Assembly (NCBI RefSeq): GCF_000425865.1
Contig: NZ_AUEG01000001.1
Span: 496,001-560,000, forward strand
Direction of reading: 5' to 3'
DNA: 64,000 nucleotides
From: Lacticigenium naphthae DSM 19658
Lineage (GTDB): Bacteria; Bacillota; Bacilli; Lactobacillales; Carnobacteriaceae_A
This document shows positions 1 to 8,125 of the stretch, one piece after another. Numbering within the stretch: position 1 is the stretch's first letter; every line of letters begins with the position of its first letter. The translations under genes and the position numbers were made by a program. The notes beneath the pieces were generated by a model. That model was not told the origin of the DNA and ran no database searches. It saw only the letters and a program-made list of their open reading frames with translations.

Positions 1-1382
1 GATGATTTCTTATCTAACTGATCAATCTTTGCACATTCTTCCTGGAGTTTTTGAGTTAGTAGTTTTTCAAATGATATCCTTAATTTACCATCATTATCAG
101 AACCTCGATATGAATAAATGCTATCGATAAAGAACAAACTCAGAGTCTTAATTTTATTTCCCCTAAGAAAATTCTCTTTTTCTTTTACAAAATGGGCATC
201 TATAGCTTGTTTCATCATTAGTTCTTGATAGGTTGTTCCATATATTGAAGAATAGATAATGTCTCCAACTGCAATAACATGACCATTGGAAAGAGTTATA
301 CCATTACTTATATCACAATCGTCACTTTTACCAATACTTTCAACACTAATTCCTGTAAAAGACTCGTCTATAATGCCTAAGCTATCTCCAGGTACTAAAT
401 CAAATGTTTTTTTAGTCTTCTCATTTCTAAAAACGCATGATTTAGGCCTATGAGACACTTGCATCAATTTAATATTCACATCATCAGCATCAGCATCTTC
501 TAATGTTTGAACGGCTACTCCTTTTACTAGCTGATCATTGAAAGCTTCACATGCACCTAAATTGTAAACCAAATTGTTATAATCTTTTTCCTCACTTTTT
601 CCTACATAAGGAAAAGTAGCACCAAATCTAATGACACACTGTGGTTTAATCTTATCTATTAAGCATTGATAAGCTTTATTCTCCCTTTTAAATCTATGCG
701 GTTCATCAATAATAACGATAGGACGAGTTTCTTCTAGTGCTTTATATGGCTGCGTAAATTCACCCAATAAAGTTTGATCATAATCATCTTTTTCCATCGT
801 TGCCTTTGATAGTAGCATTTTATCGGTTGTAAGTAATACATGTACCCGGTTTTTCTCTAATCTAGTACCTCTTGCATATTCAGCGATTGCACTTGGAAAC
901 ATCTTTCTTCCTGATGATTTATTCTTTTGAGCATTTAACACTTGAAGTTTTAATGACACATTTGGATAAATGTCAGCAAAATGGATTTTCGAGTAGTTTG
1001 CTTCAATAAAATTCTTTGTTCCTTCTTTGATCGGTGTCGATGGTACAAGTAGGATAAACTTATTAAACCCATACTGCCTATTTAATTCATACATTAACCT
1101 TGTGTATACATAAGTTTTACCGGTACCAGTTTCTAATTTAGCATCAATACCAAGAATGCCATCCTCTACTGTTCTTTGCATACTTTTAGGGATAGGATTA
1201 AGGTCCTCTACGTCACCATTCCAAATTTCTGAAATATTTCTTGAAATAGCCTCATCCTGAATATCAATAATAGGATTTTGATGTATGGCATTAGTGCTAG
1301 AAATTCGAACATCTTCCAGCACTTTGCATATTGCATTGATAGCATCAGTTTGATGAGGCAGATGTTTTAATTGTATTTGCAT
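1..1382 (-). CDS. res: Type III restriction enzyme, Res (helicase/nuclease) subunit, 5' part only
   Basis: Open reading frame on the minus strand that runs off the window at base 1; about 460 N-terminal codons are present. The ATG at 1382 lies one base after the TGA of the mod gene, so the two are translationally coupled. The protein begins MQIQLKHLPHQTDAIN, carries a Walker A motif (ETGTGKT) near residue 80 and a DEAD-like Walker B box (IIDEPHRF) further on. This is the SF2 helicase arrangement of type III Res subunits, which translocate on DNA and cut after meeting a second complex. Family members are usually 900-1000 residues, so about half, including the C-terminal nuclease domain, lies outside. 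I saw no stop codon in this frame in the stretches I translated. Confidence 0.88.
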   Translation of the reverse strand, partial: MQIQLKHLPHQTDAINAICKVLEDVRISSTNAIHQNPIIDIQDEAISRNISEIWNGDVEDLNPIPKSMQRTVEDGILGIDAKLETGTGKTYVYTRLMYELNRQYGFNKFILLVPSTPIKEGTKNFIEANYSKIHFADIYPNVSLKLQVLNAQKNKSSGRKMFPSAIAEYARGTRLEKNRVHVLLTTDKMLLSKATMEKDDYDQTLLGEFTQPYKALEETRPIVIIDEPHRFKRENKAYQCLIDKIKPQCVIRFGATFPYVGKSEEKDYNNLVYNLGACEAFNDQLVKGVAVQTLEDADADDVNIKLMQVSHRPKSCVFRNEKTKKTFDLVPGDSLGIIDESFTGISVESIGKSDDCDISNGITLSNGHVIAVGDIIYSSIYGTTYQELMMKQAIDAHFVKEKENFLRGNKIKTLSLFFIDSIYSYRGSDNDGKLRISFEKLLTQKLQEECAKIDQLDKKS

Positions 1383-1383
1383 A

Positions 1384-3354
1384 TCAATACCTCTCAATCA
1401 CTGTAATATTTTTGTTTTGTCTTAAATTTGCTATGTTCTTTTTTAGCTCATGAGACTGATTGAATGGCAAAGAGTAAGGATAAACAACTACTCTTGAAAT
1501 CATCAGTTCATTGTTCTCAATTTTTTTGATTAACTCCATAATATCTTCAGAAGTGATTCCTTCTTCAATAATGTACAATGAACCATCATGCAAATCAGCT
1601 TCATATGTCTTTAGCTTTATCTTCTCAGCTTTTGAACATAGCCCATATCCATCTTCGTTTAACCATGTAGATAGAATGGTTTCTTTTCCTGGAATGTTAT
1701 CAAATGAAAAAATATCTATCATATCTCCTAAAACTAACTCCTCAACAGGATTAAAATCCACTATCTTATCAAGTGTTTTTTGTTCTGGAGTGTTTAATTT
1801 ATAAAGCTTATATCCATAATCAATCCCCGCGTTGGTATTGGTTTTGATTTTTTCTGCTGCCTTCTCAATTCTATCCCTGCCAATTTCATCTATTGTACGG
1901 TAACCTGCTTGGTATGCTGGTTTATTTTCTTCTATGGCTTCAGGTAACTGAACCATAATAAATTTTCTTTTCCCATTGTCTTCGGCATTCATTTGCATAA
2001 CAGCATGTGCTGTTGATGCAGATCCAGAGAAAAAATCTATAATAAGTGAGTTTTTATCTAACCCAATAGCTTTAAATAGTAAACATAACAGGTCAACGTC
2101 TTTAGGATTAGTAAAATACTTTCCGCCTAATAAATCATTTAATTGGTTAGAGGCTACCCTACCATCCTTGTACTTGATACTTGTTAGACTTTGAAACTGT
2201 GTATCTACAAGATACGTTTTATTATTAGGAATAGTTGTCTCATCTTTCCCAAAATGAATTAAATTGTCTTTTACTCTTTGTTTCATCGTTTCTTCTGGAT
2301 ATCTCCACCCACTCGCAGGCTCCTTACAAATTCCTCCAGTATTAGGATGAGTTACGTCATACCTGTATTGCCCATAGTTAGGGCCAGAAATATCTGCTGG
2401 AAAATATACACCTCTTTCATCCATCCATGAATAATGTTTACTCGAATAAATAGGATTTGATTCAGGAAACTGCTTATACCACTCAAGAGCCTCCTTATGT
2501 ATTGCTTCCCAGTCGTCTCCATGTTTCTGTCTAAACCCTTCAAAGGCTTTAAAAATTTCTTCCAATCCTTCTTTTTTTTCTGTCCATTCACCACTGTTCA
2601 TCGATTTATTTTTCACAAAAGCTATTATATACTCGTGTTGCATAGAGATGTAAGATTGATCATTCTTACTGCTATTCTTCCAAATGATCTCACCCGCAAA
2701 GTTTTCTTCACCAAACACTTCGTCACAAATCAACTTCAAATTGCAATGCTCATTTTCATCTATTGAAATGAAAATAACGCCCTCATCCTTTAACAAGTCA
2801 CGGGCTAGAAGAAGTCTAGGATACATAAATGTAAGCCAAGCAGAATGGGTACTTTTTCCCGCCATATTCAAAATTCTTTCTGCTTCATCTTCTTCGATTC
2901 CAGCAGATTTAGCTAAACTCTCTTTGGTAAACTCAAAAGTATCAGGGTAAACGAAATCTTTCTTGCCGGTATTATAAGGTGGATCAATGTATATACAATC
3001 CACTTCATTGGAATAAGACTTCAACAAATGTTTTATAGCATCAATGTTATCTCCGACCATATAAACATTCTTACTTTCGGCATTAATTCCCTTTGTGTTA
3101 TGCTCGATAATAGGTGTAAGCACTGTCTTTGTCTCAGTAGAAGTCAATAATTTAGCATAGCTCTTTCCTAGAAATTTAAGTTCATATCCCTCTTTCCTCA
3201 TTTCAACATCTGTACTAGATAATAGTTCCTTCAATCGATCAATCATAAAATCCCCATTTTTATCGAAATAATGAGGAAATACTTTTCTTAATTTTTCAAT
3301 CTCTCTTGTGTTAGGTCCAACTGTATTGTTTTTGGTTAATTGATCTTTAATCAT
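1384..3354 (-). CDS. mod: Type III restriction-modification DNA methyltransferase (Mod)
   Basis: A 656-residue adenine-N6 DNA methyltransferase that gives the type III system its sequence specificity. The catalytic DPPY motif (YIDPPYNTG) is at about residues 124-127, and the SAM-binding FSGSAST motif follows it much later, which is the beta-class order typical of Mod proteins. The variable middle should hold the target-recognition domain. The frame could start 16 codons earlier at 3402, but that would overlap the upstream regulator. The ATG at 3354 has AAAAGAGG seven bases upstream and begins four bases after the regulator's stop. It is followed directly by res, so regulator, mod and res look like one operon. 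Confidence 0.92.
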   Translation of the reverse strand: MIKDQLTKNNTVGPNTREIEKLRKVFPHYFDKNGDFMIDRLKELLSSTDVEMRKEGYELKFLGKSYAKLLTSTETKTVLTPIIEHNTKGINAESKNVYMVGDNIDAIKHLLKSYSNEVDCIYIDPPYNTGKKDFVYPDTFEFTKESLAKSAGIEEDEAERILNMAGKSTHSAWLTFMYPRLLLARDLLKDEGVIFISIDENEHCNLKLICDEVFGEENFAGEIIWKNSSKNDQSYISMQHEYIIAFVKNKSMNSGEWTEKKEGLEEIFKAFEGFRQKHGDDWEAIHKEALEWYKQFPESNPIYSSKHYSWMDERGVYFPADISGPNYGQYRYDVTHPNTGGICKEPASGWRYPEETMKQRVKDNLIHFGKDETTIPNNKTYLVDTQFQSLTSIKYKDGRVASNQLNDLLGGKYFTNPKDVDLLCLLFKAIGLDKNSLIIDFFSGSASTAHAVMQMNAEDNGKRKFIMVQLPEAIEENKPAYQAGYRTIDEIGRDRIEKAAEKIKTNTNAGIDYGYKLYKLNTPEQKTLDKIVDFNPVEELVLGDMIDIFSFDNIPGKETILSTWLNEDGYGLCSKAEKIKLKTYEADLHDGSLYIIEEGITSEDIMELIKKIENNELMISRVVVYPYSLPFNQSHELKKNIANLRQNKNITVIERY

Positions 3355-3358
3355 CCCT

Positions 3359-3586
3359 CTACCTCTTTTCCGCTTTACTATTTTCGTTATGAACATATTC
3401 AACTATATCGCCAATATCACAGTGAAACTCTTCACAAATTTTTCCTAAAACTTCCATAGTTACATTTTGATTCTTGCTTAGGCGAGCTAACGTTGATGGA
3501 GTAATTTCAACCGCATCTCGCAGTGCAGTTTTGTTCATATTCTTATCGATGAGTATTTTCCAAAGTTTATTATAAGAAAAAGCCAT
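3359..3586 (-). CDS. Small XRE/Cro-family HTH regulator, probably controlling the type III R-M operon
   Basis: A 75-residue protein that is essentially one helix-turn-helix domain: the stretch from about residue 19 to 45 (TALRDAVEITPSTLARLSK) is the Cro/CI-type HTH. It is preceded by a GGGAGGG ribosome-binding site and is the first gene of the mod-res operon. Small Xre proteins in this position often act as controllers that delay restriction until methylation is established; that role is inferred from position only. A palindrome overlapping a -10-like hexamer lies 35-50 bases upstream and is the likely operator. Confidence 0.85.
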   Translation of the reverse strand: MAFSYNKLWKILIDKNMNKTALRDAVEITPSTLARLSKNQNVTMEVLGKICEEFHCDIGDIVEYVHNENSKAEKR

Positions 3587-3619
3587 TTTTATCCCTCCCG
3601 GAACTAAAAGTATCTTTTA

Positions 3620-3638
3620 GAGTATATTATATACACTC
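3620..3638 (-). promoter_or_regulatory. Palindrome overlapping a TATAAT box upstream of the HTH gene
   Basis: GAGTATATTATATACACTC is an almost perfect inverted repeat. On the minus strand it contains TATAAT at a sensible distance from the HTH gene start. I could not find a convincing -35. The layout suggests autoregulation by the small HTH protein; this is inference. Confidence 0.45.
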
Positions 3639-3762
3639 TATTGTATCATATATTCTCTTTATAATTAAGCTGATTTATAATACTTCTTATAAAATCAAAG
3701 TTTACTCTGCTAAACCGTTGAATCGCTATTGATCATGCTGTTACTTTGAACTGTAGTTTTAA

Positions 3763-3818
3763 CAGCAATCTTGTCAACTCACCACGTTTTTGCCAGCAAT
3801 CGTATCAACTCACCACGT
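3763..3818. repeat. Two imperfect 25-bp direct repeats, 31-bp period
   Basis: The sequence CAGCAATCnTnTCAACTCACCACGT occurs at 3763-3787 and 3794-3818 with 23 of 25 bases identical. Multiple subterminal repeats of this kind are seen at the ends of IS21-family elements, so this may be an orphan IS end left beside the restriction-modification genes; that identification is tentative. The whole 3587-3960 gap holds only the HTH promoter region, this repeat and the rlmD terminator. Confidence 0.5.
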
Positions 3819-3880
3819 CAATATCCATATCATCTTCTTAATTATCTAACATGCCTATCTTGGATAAGTTCCCACAAAAC

Positions 3881-3929
3881 AAAAAACCGTGATTATCCTT
3901 CTGGTATAAAGCCAGATCTCAAATCACGG
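3881..3929 (-). terminator. Rho-independent terminator of rlmD
   Basis: On the minus strand an 8-bp stem CCGTGATT/AATCACGG, enclosing a smaller TCTGG/CCAGA hairpin, is followed by TTTTTTG. It sits about 30 bases past the rlmD stop codon. Confidence 0.75.
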
Positions 3930-3960
3930 AAAGTGCTTATTTACTCACATTTCTACACTC

Positions 3961-5340
3961 TTACTTCTCTACCCTTGACATCAATACTACCGTCTCAACG
4001 TGTGTTGTTTGTGGGAACATATCTACTGGTTGTACTTTTTCAACTGTATAGCCGCCTTCGACTAAATATTTCAAGTCGCGTGCTAATGTAGCTGGGTTAC
4101 AACTTACATAAATGAATTTTTCAGGTTTCAAAGCCAATGTAGATTCAATGAACTGTGGATCCAACCCTTTACGCGGAGGATCGACAACGACTAAATCTGC
4201 TGATTTTCCTTCTTTACTCCACTCGAGCATCACTTCTTCTGCGGAACCCTTTTGATAGGTTACATTTTCTACTTCATTTAATTCTGCATTCTTTTTAGCA
4301 TCTTCTATAGCTTCTGCAACAATTTCAATTCCATAAACATGCTTTGCTTTTTTAGCTAATGATAGGGAAATTGTACCAATACCACAATAAGCATCAATAA
4401 CTGTTTCTCCACCAGTCAATCCTGCATAGTCTAATACTTTTTGGTACAAGACTTCTGCTTGAGCCGGGTTAACTTGATAAAATGAACGATGCGATATCTT
4501 AAACTTGAATCCCATTAAATGGTCAGTATAAGAATCTTCTCCATGGAGAATGATTGCTTGTTCACCCAGAATTTTGTTTGTCCGTTTTGGATTCACATTT
4601 TGAATAATACTGACGACTTCAGGAAGTGCTTCTAGAATAGCAGGAAGTATTTTACTTAGTGGGAATAATTTGGCTGTCCGTGTTACCAAGACGATCATCA
4701 TTTCTCCAGTATGGTATCCTCGTCTGACCATGATGTTTTTAATATTACCGATATTTCGTTTTTCATCATATGGTTTTACGCCATGTTGTCTTAAAATATC
4801 TCGGATGATGATGATTGCTTCATCAATTTTCGGATCCTGGATTTTAAAATCTTCCATTGGAATGAGTTCGTGACTATTTCTGCGATAAAATCCTGTTTCT
4901 AGTTTATCTTTCATCTTACGTACAGGGACTTGTGCTTTATTCCGATAACCTAGTGGATTTTTCATTCCGAGGGTTTCTTCAACAAGTTCTCCAGGTAATT
5001 CAGCTGTTTTTTCTAAGATGTTTTGAACTTGTTTTTGTTTGAACTTTAATTGTTCTGAATATTCCAGATGTTGCAGCGGCATTGTTCCAGTTTGAAAATA
5101 AATCGGATCTGCTGATTCAACTCTATGTGGACTTTTTTTATGCGTCGTGATCAGTTTCCCAAAAGCAAATGATTTGCCTACTTTTACAACTTTAAAAGTG
5201 ACTACTTCTTCTGGTAAGGCTCCTTGAATAAAAATAGGATAGTTATCTATTTTTACAACGCCTAATCCTTCATGGGTCAAGTCTATAACGTTACCTTTAT
5301 AGTCCTCATTTTTTTCTACTGGTAAAATCGTGTTATTCAT
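3961..5340 (-). CDS. rlmD: 23S rRNA (uracil-C5)-methyltransferase RlmD/RlmCD family
   Basis: A 459-residue SAM-dependent RNA methyltransferase that forms 5-methyluridine in 23S rRNA (U1939, and U747 in enzymes of the RlmCD type). An N-terminal TRAM RNA-binding domain covers about residues 10-68. The SAM motif DAYCGIGT, the DPPRKGLD motif and the catalytic cysteine in SCNPAT (about residue 414) are intact. The stretch where Gram-negative RlmD has its Fe-S cysteines reads FQTGTMPLQH and has none, so a cluster is unlikely. GAGAGG lies ten bases before the ATG. In related bacteria this gene directly follows dgkB; here a chemoreceptor gene lies between them. Confidence 0.93.
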   Translation of the reverse strand: MNNTILPVEKNEDYKGNVIDLTHEGLGVVKIDNYPIFIQGALPEEVVTFKVVKVGKSFAFGKLITTHKKSPHRVESADPIYFQTGTMPLQHLEYSEQLKFKQKQVQNILEKTAELPGELVEETLGMKNPLGYRNKAQVPVRKMKDKLETGFYRRNSHELIPMEDFKIQDPKIDEAIIIIRDILRQHGVKPYDEKRNIGNIKNIMVRRGYHTGEMMIVLVTRTAKLFPLSKILPAILEALPEVVSIIQNVNPKRTNKILGEQAIILHGEDSYTDHLMGFKFKISHRSFYQVNPAQAEVLYQKVLDYAGLTGGETVIDAYCGIGTISLSLAKKAKHVYGIEIVAEAIEDAKKNAELNEVENVTYQKGSAEEVMLEWSKEGKSADLVVVDPPRKGLDPQFIESTLALKPEKFIYVSCNPATLARDLKYLVEGGYTVEKVQPVDMFPQTTHVETVVLMSRVEK

Positions 5341-5403
5341 TAATCAATTTCCTCTCTTTAACCTAATTTATGGTTACCTCTATCATACAGTATTCACAAA
5401 GAA

Positions 5404-5445
5404 AAAGAAATCCAACCTTCAAAAAAGAGGTGATTGGATTTCTTT
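5404..5445 (-). terminator. Terminator of the chemoreceptor gene
   Basis: A perfect 12-bp stem (AAAGAAATCCAA / TTGGATTTCTTT) with a T-rich tail on the minus strand, located 22 bases after the chemoreceptor stop codon and before rlmD. Confidence 0.8.
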
Positions 5446-5467
5446 CTCTGCGATGCAGTGTATTATC

Positions 5468-6952
5468 TTATCCATTGGAAGGAAGACTATTCTCCAATTT
5501 TTGACTACTTATGCGTATTTTTTCCATTAATTCATCCACCTGAATGATGTTGTCATTTTGCTCATCCATCGTTGCTTGAATCTCCTCAATGGAAGCTGCA
5601 TGCTCTTCAGAAATATTTGCGATATTTTCAGTTTGATATTCGATGGTTTCAAACTTTCCTGCTAATTGTTTGCTGTTTTCCTCTTGAGTATAGATCAATT
5701 TAGCTACAGTCGAAAACGAATGGGATGTCCCTTCTAGACTGTCGTCTACATTGCTCATAAGCTGCATACTCTCCGAGACCGAATCGTATCCCTTTGTAAC
5801 TTTTTCAATAGCTACTTGCGATTGTTTACCTATCTCTTCCACTATCGTATGCGCTGAAGAAACATTTTCTTTACTCATTTCGGCTAATTTCCTGACTTCT
5901 TCAGCAACAACAGCGAATCCTCTTCCGGCATCGCCAGCACGCGCTGCCTCAATTGCCGCATTTAATGCCAATAAATTGGTTTGATCTGAGATGCTGGTGA
6001 TAGTCGAAAGTAATTGATTTACATTTTCCATACTGCTATCTAAACTTTCAACAGTTCTCTTCGTGAGCTGCATCGATTGTTGTACTTCATTCATCTTTTG
6101 ACTCAATTCTTTAAATTTCACCAAATTTTTCTGTACTTCCTGATGCGTCAACTCTGTTTCCTTACCCATATTTTGAGAATTTTCCTGAGAATTTTCTGCA
6201 ATTTCTCCGGCATCCTTAATGAGTATATGAATGTCTTGGATACTGATTGCTTCCTCATTGATCCCTGAAGAAATTTCTGAAACCGCCGTAGTCATTTGCT
6301 GGCTGATTTCCTTGGTGTTTTTTAGATGACCAGCTGTATCCGTAATCGAAAAATTTAAATCTTTTGTGTTTTTTTGTATAAGATTGAATACATGTTCTAA
6401 CTGGGCCGTAGTCTCATTCGCTTGGTTTTCTTTCTCAATAGCTTTGTCGATATATTCGTTCCCCCATTTTGTAATAAAATAAAGGACAAAAGCACTAATG
6501 TTAAACAAAAATAAATATGAAATGTATTCTTGTGCTGAACCTGACTCCAAAAGACTAGTAGGCGAGAAAATAAATAGGAGAGCAAACAGACTGTTTGTCG
6601 ACAATAGATACCATTTGAGTAAGTTCTTATTGAAATAGAGCCCGGTCATCAATAAAGAAATAAAATGAACGAGAAATAATCGTGGCTCTCCATTCATTGA
6701 ATGGGATACAACTAATCCAATAAAGGTAGCAACTGATCCAATATAATAACTTTTTACTGATCGAGGAAACGGTAGGAAATACAATACTACCGCCACAAGT
6801 ATAAAGGCTAGACTTGTCCCACCGATAAAAAGAGCGTAACCAAGAGAATAATTAATTGCCGATTGTGCAAAAAGAATAACCAAAATACCAAAAGCTAAAG
6901 ATAAATTAAACCGATCCACTCGTTTCATTTGTTCAACATCTTGATTATGCAT
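5468..6952 (-). CDS. Methyl-accepting chemotaxis protein with multi-pass membrane sensor
   Basis: A 494-residue chemoreceptor. Residues 14-165 form about five or six hydrophobic helices with almost no extracellular domain, so sensing probably occurs in or near the membrane. There is no obvious HAMP domain. A long coiled coil follows, with the conserved signalling hairpin at about 322-358 ([19 protein letters not shown]) that contacts CheA and CheW. There is no C-terminal CheR-binding pentapeptide. No other chemotaxis gene is in the window. The gene splits the usual dgkB-rlmD neighbourhood and has its own terminator. Its AGGGG ribosome-binding site is buried in a long inverted repeat. Confidence 0.9.
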   Translation of the reverse strand: MHNQDVEQMKRVDRFNLSLAFGILVILFAQSAINYSLGYALFIGGTSLAFILVAVVLYFLPFPRSVKSYYIGSVATFIGLVVSHSMNGEPRLFLVHFISLLMTGLYFNKNLLKWYLLSTNSLFALLFIFSPTSLLESGSAQEYISYLFLFNISAFVLYFITKWGNEYIDKAIEKENQANETTAQLEHVFNLIQKNTKDLNFSITDTAGHLKNTKEISQQMTTAVSEISSGINEEAISIQDIHILIKDAGEIAENSQENSQNMGKETELTHQEVQKNLVKFKELSQKMNEVQQSMQLTKRTVESLDSSMENVNQLLSTITSISDQTNLLALNAAIEAARAGDAGRGFAVVAEEVRKLAEMSKENVSSAHTIVEEIGKQSQVAIEKVTKGYDSVSESMQLMSNVDDSLEGTSHSFSTVAKLIYTQEENSKQLAGKFETIEYQTENIANISEEHAASIEEIQATMDEQNDNIIQVDELMEKIRISSQKLENSLPSNG

Positions 6953-6958
6953 AATAAA

Positions 6959-7038
6959 CCCCTATTCTTTTTTGGAATACCGATAAGATGTAGCTCACGT
7001 TATTCTTATCGGCAACTATTCCAAAAAATTAATAGGGG
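6959..7038 (-). promoter_or_regulatory. Long hairpin that sequesters the chemoreceptor Shine-Dalgarno
   Basis: Three perfectly paired blocks (8 bp CCCCTATT/AATAGGGG, 12 bp TTTTTTGGAATA/TATTCCAAAAAA and 9 bp CCGATAAGA/TCTTATCGG) stack into a 29-bp stem with two small bulges and a 15-nt loop. On the minus-strand transcript the last block, AATAGGGG, is the ribosome-binding site six bases from the chemoreceptor ATG. No T-run follows, so it is not a typical terminator for dgkB. It looks like a translational switch or read-through control. Confidence 0.65.
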
Positions 7039-7048
7039 AAAGTGATCT

Positions 7049-8104
7049 TTATTCGTTTAAAGTAGAATCTATCTCCACATCATCAGGCGACATTGGTTCG
7101 GACTCTTCTAATTGTTTTAACTGCTCGATGAAAGCTTCTTCTTTTAGCTCAGCATCCAAGTCCCTTGGGTCGATATCGATCTCCATGCTGTCTGTGTCGG
7201 CTACCATCTCGACATGCTGACGCAAGGCTATAAATTCAACTGGCGCATCGCCTCCATATTCACCGTCAACATTGATCATCAAACGATTAGGACCTAAAGT
7301 AGTTGCTCGGATATAATCCGTTTTGACATACAGAATTTTAGAACTATTGACATGTTTGCCCCCATTCATTAAGTGGGTGACTAAGCGTAATATTTCTAAT
7401 AGATTACTGGTTTTTACAATAATCAGTGTGAATTTTCCATCACCGAAGACTTTGTCGGGAGCAATTTCTTCAAATCCTCCCACTGAATTCGTCAAAGCCG
7501 CAAAAAACATCGAAGCTTTCCCCTGGTAGACTCCACCTTCATATTCTAAATTTAAATAGACTGGGCGGATACGCGGGAGCATTTCAGCACCTTTTACAAA
7601 GTAAGCTAAATTTCCAAAAATGGCTTTCATATTGGCCGGCACTTCATACGTTACCTCCGTTAAATAACCAGCCGCTCCGATATTGACCATATGTCTTTCT
7701 TGCTGTTTTGTTTTGACTTTCCCAATGTCCATTTTCACCGTTTGATCTTTATAAATCACTTCAGCAGCTTTTACAAAATCATGGCGAGGAATATGAAGAG
7801 CCCGCGCATAATCATTTGTAGTCCCCGCGGGGATAATAGCCATTTTGGGTCTTCTTTCTAATTCAGATATTCCATCTACTACTTCATTGATGGTTCCATC
7901 TCCCCCAGCAGCCACTACTAAATCAAATCCAGCTAAGGCGGCACGTCTGGCTTCTTTTTTTGCTGAAAAAGGTTCCGGTTCAGTACAAAATGCACTTGTT
8001 TCATACCCGGCTTTCTCATATACACGGAGAATATCTGGCAAAGCTTTTTTGATCAACTCTCTACCTGATACTGGATTATAAATTACACGAGCTCGTTTAG
8101 TCAT
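7049..8104 (-). CDS. dgkB: Diacylglycerol kinase DgkB
   Basis: A 351-residue soluble lipid kinase that phosphorylates diacylglycerol to phosphatidic acid. In Gram-positive bacteria this recycles the diacylglycerol released when LtaS builds lipoteichoic acid, and an LTA synthase is encoded at 35.5 kb. It has the DAGK catalytic signatures NPVSGR near the N-terminus and the nucleotide-binding loop GGDGTINEVV at about residues 68-77. The acidic C-terminal tail is typical of lactic acid bacteria. AAAGAGG precedes the ATG. It lies 21 bases downstream of gatB and is probably the last gene of the pcrA operon. Confidence 0.93.
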   Translation of the reverse strand: MTKRARVIYNPVSGRELIKKALPDILRVYEKAGYETSAFCTEPEPFSAKKEARRAALAGFDLVVAAGGDGTINEVVDGISELERRPKMAIIPAGTTNDYARALHIPRHDFVKAAEVIYKDQTVKMDIGKVKTKQQERHMVNIGAAGYLTEVTYEVPANMKAIFGNLAYFVKGAEMLPRIRPVYLNLEYEGGVYQGKASMFFAALTNSVGGFEEIAPDKVFGDGKFTLIIVKTSNLLEILRLVTHLMNGGKHVNSSKILYVKTDYIRATTLGPNRLMINVDGEYGGDAPVEFIALRQHVEMVADTDSMEIDIDPRDLDAELKEEAFIEQLKQLEESEPMSPDDVEIDSTLNE

Positions 8105-8125
8105 GTTTTGTCCTCTTTTCGTTCT

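Noticed and set aside
3763-3818. CRISPR array
   Set aside because: Only two repeats with a 6-bp gap, and no cas gene nearby.
3771-4091. 106-codon plus-strand open frame next to rlmD
   Set aside because: It runs through the direct repeats, the rlmD terminator and the conserved rlmD C-terminus, and has no ribosome site.
6959-7038. Intrinsic terminator of dgkB
   Set aside because: No T-run follows the stem on the minus strand; its 3' arm is the next gene's ribosome site.
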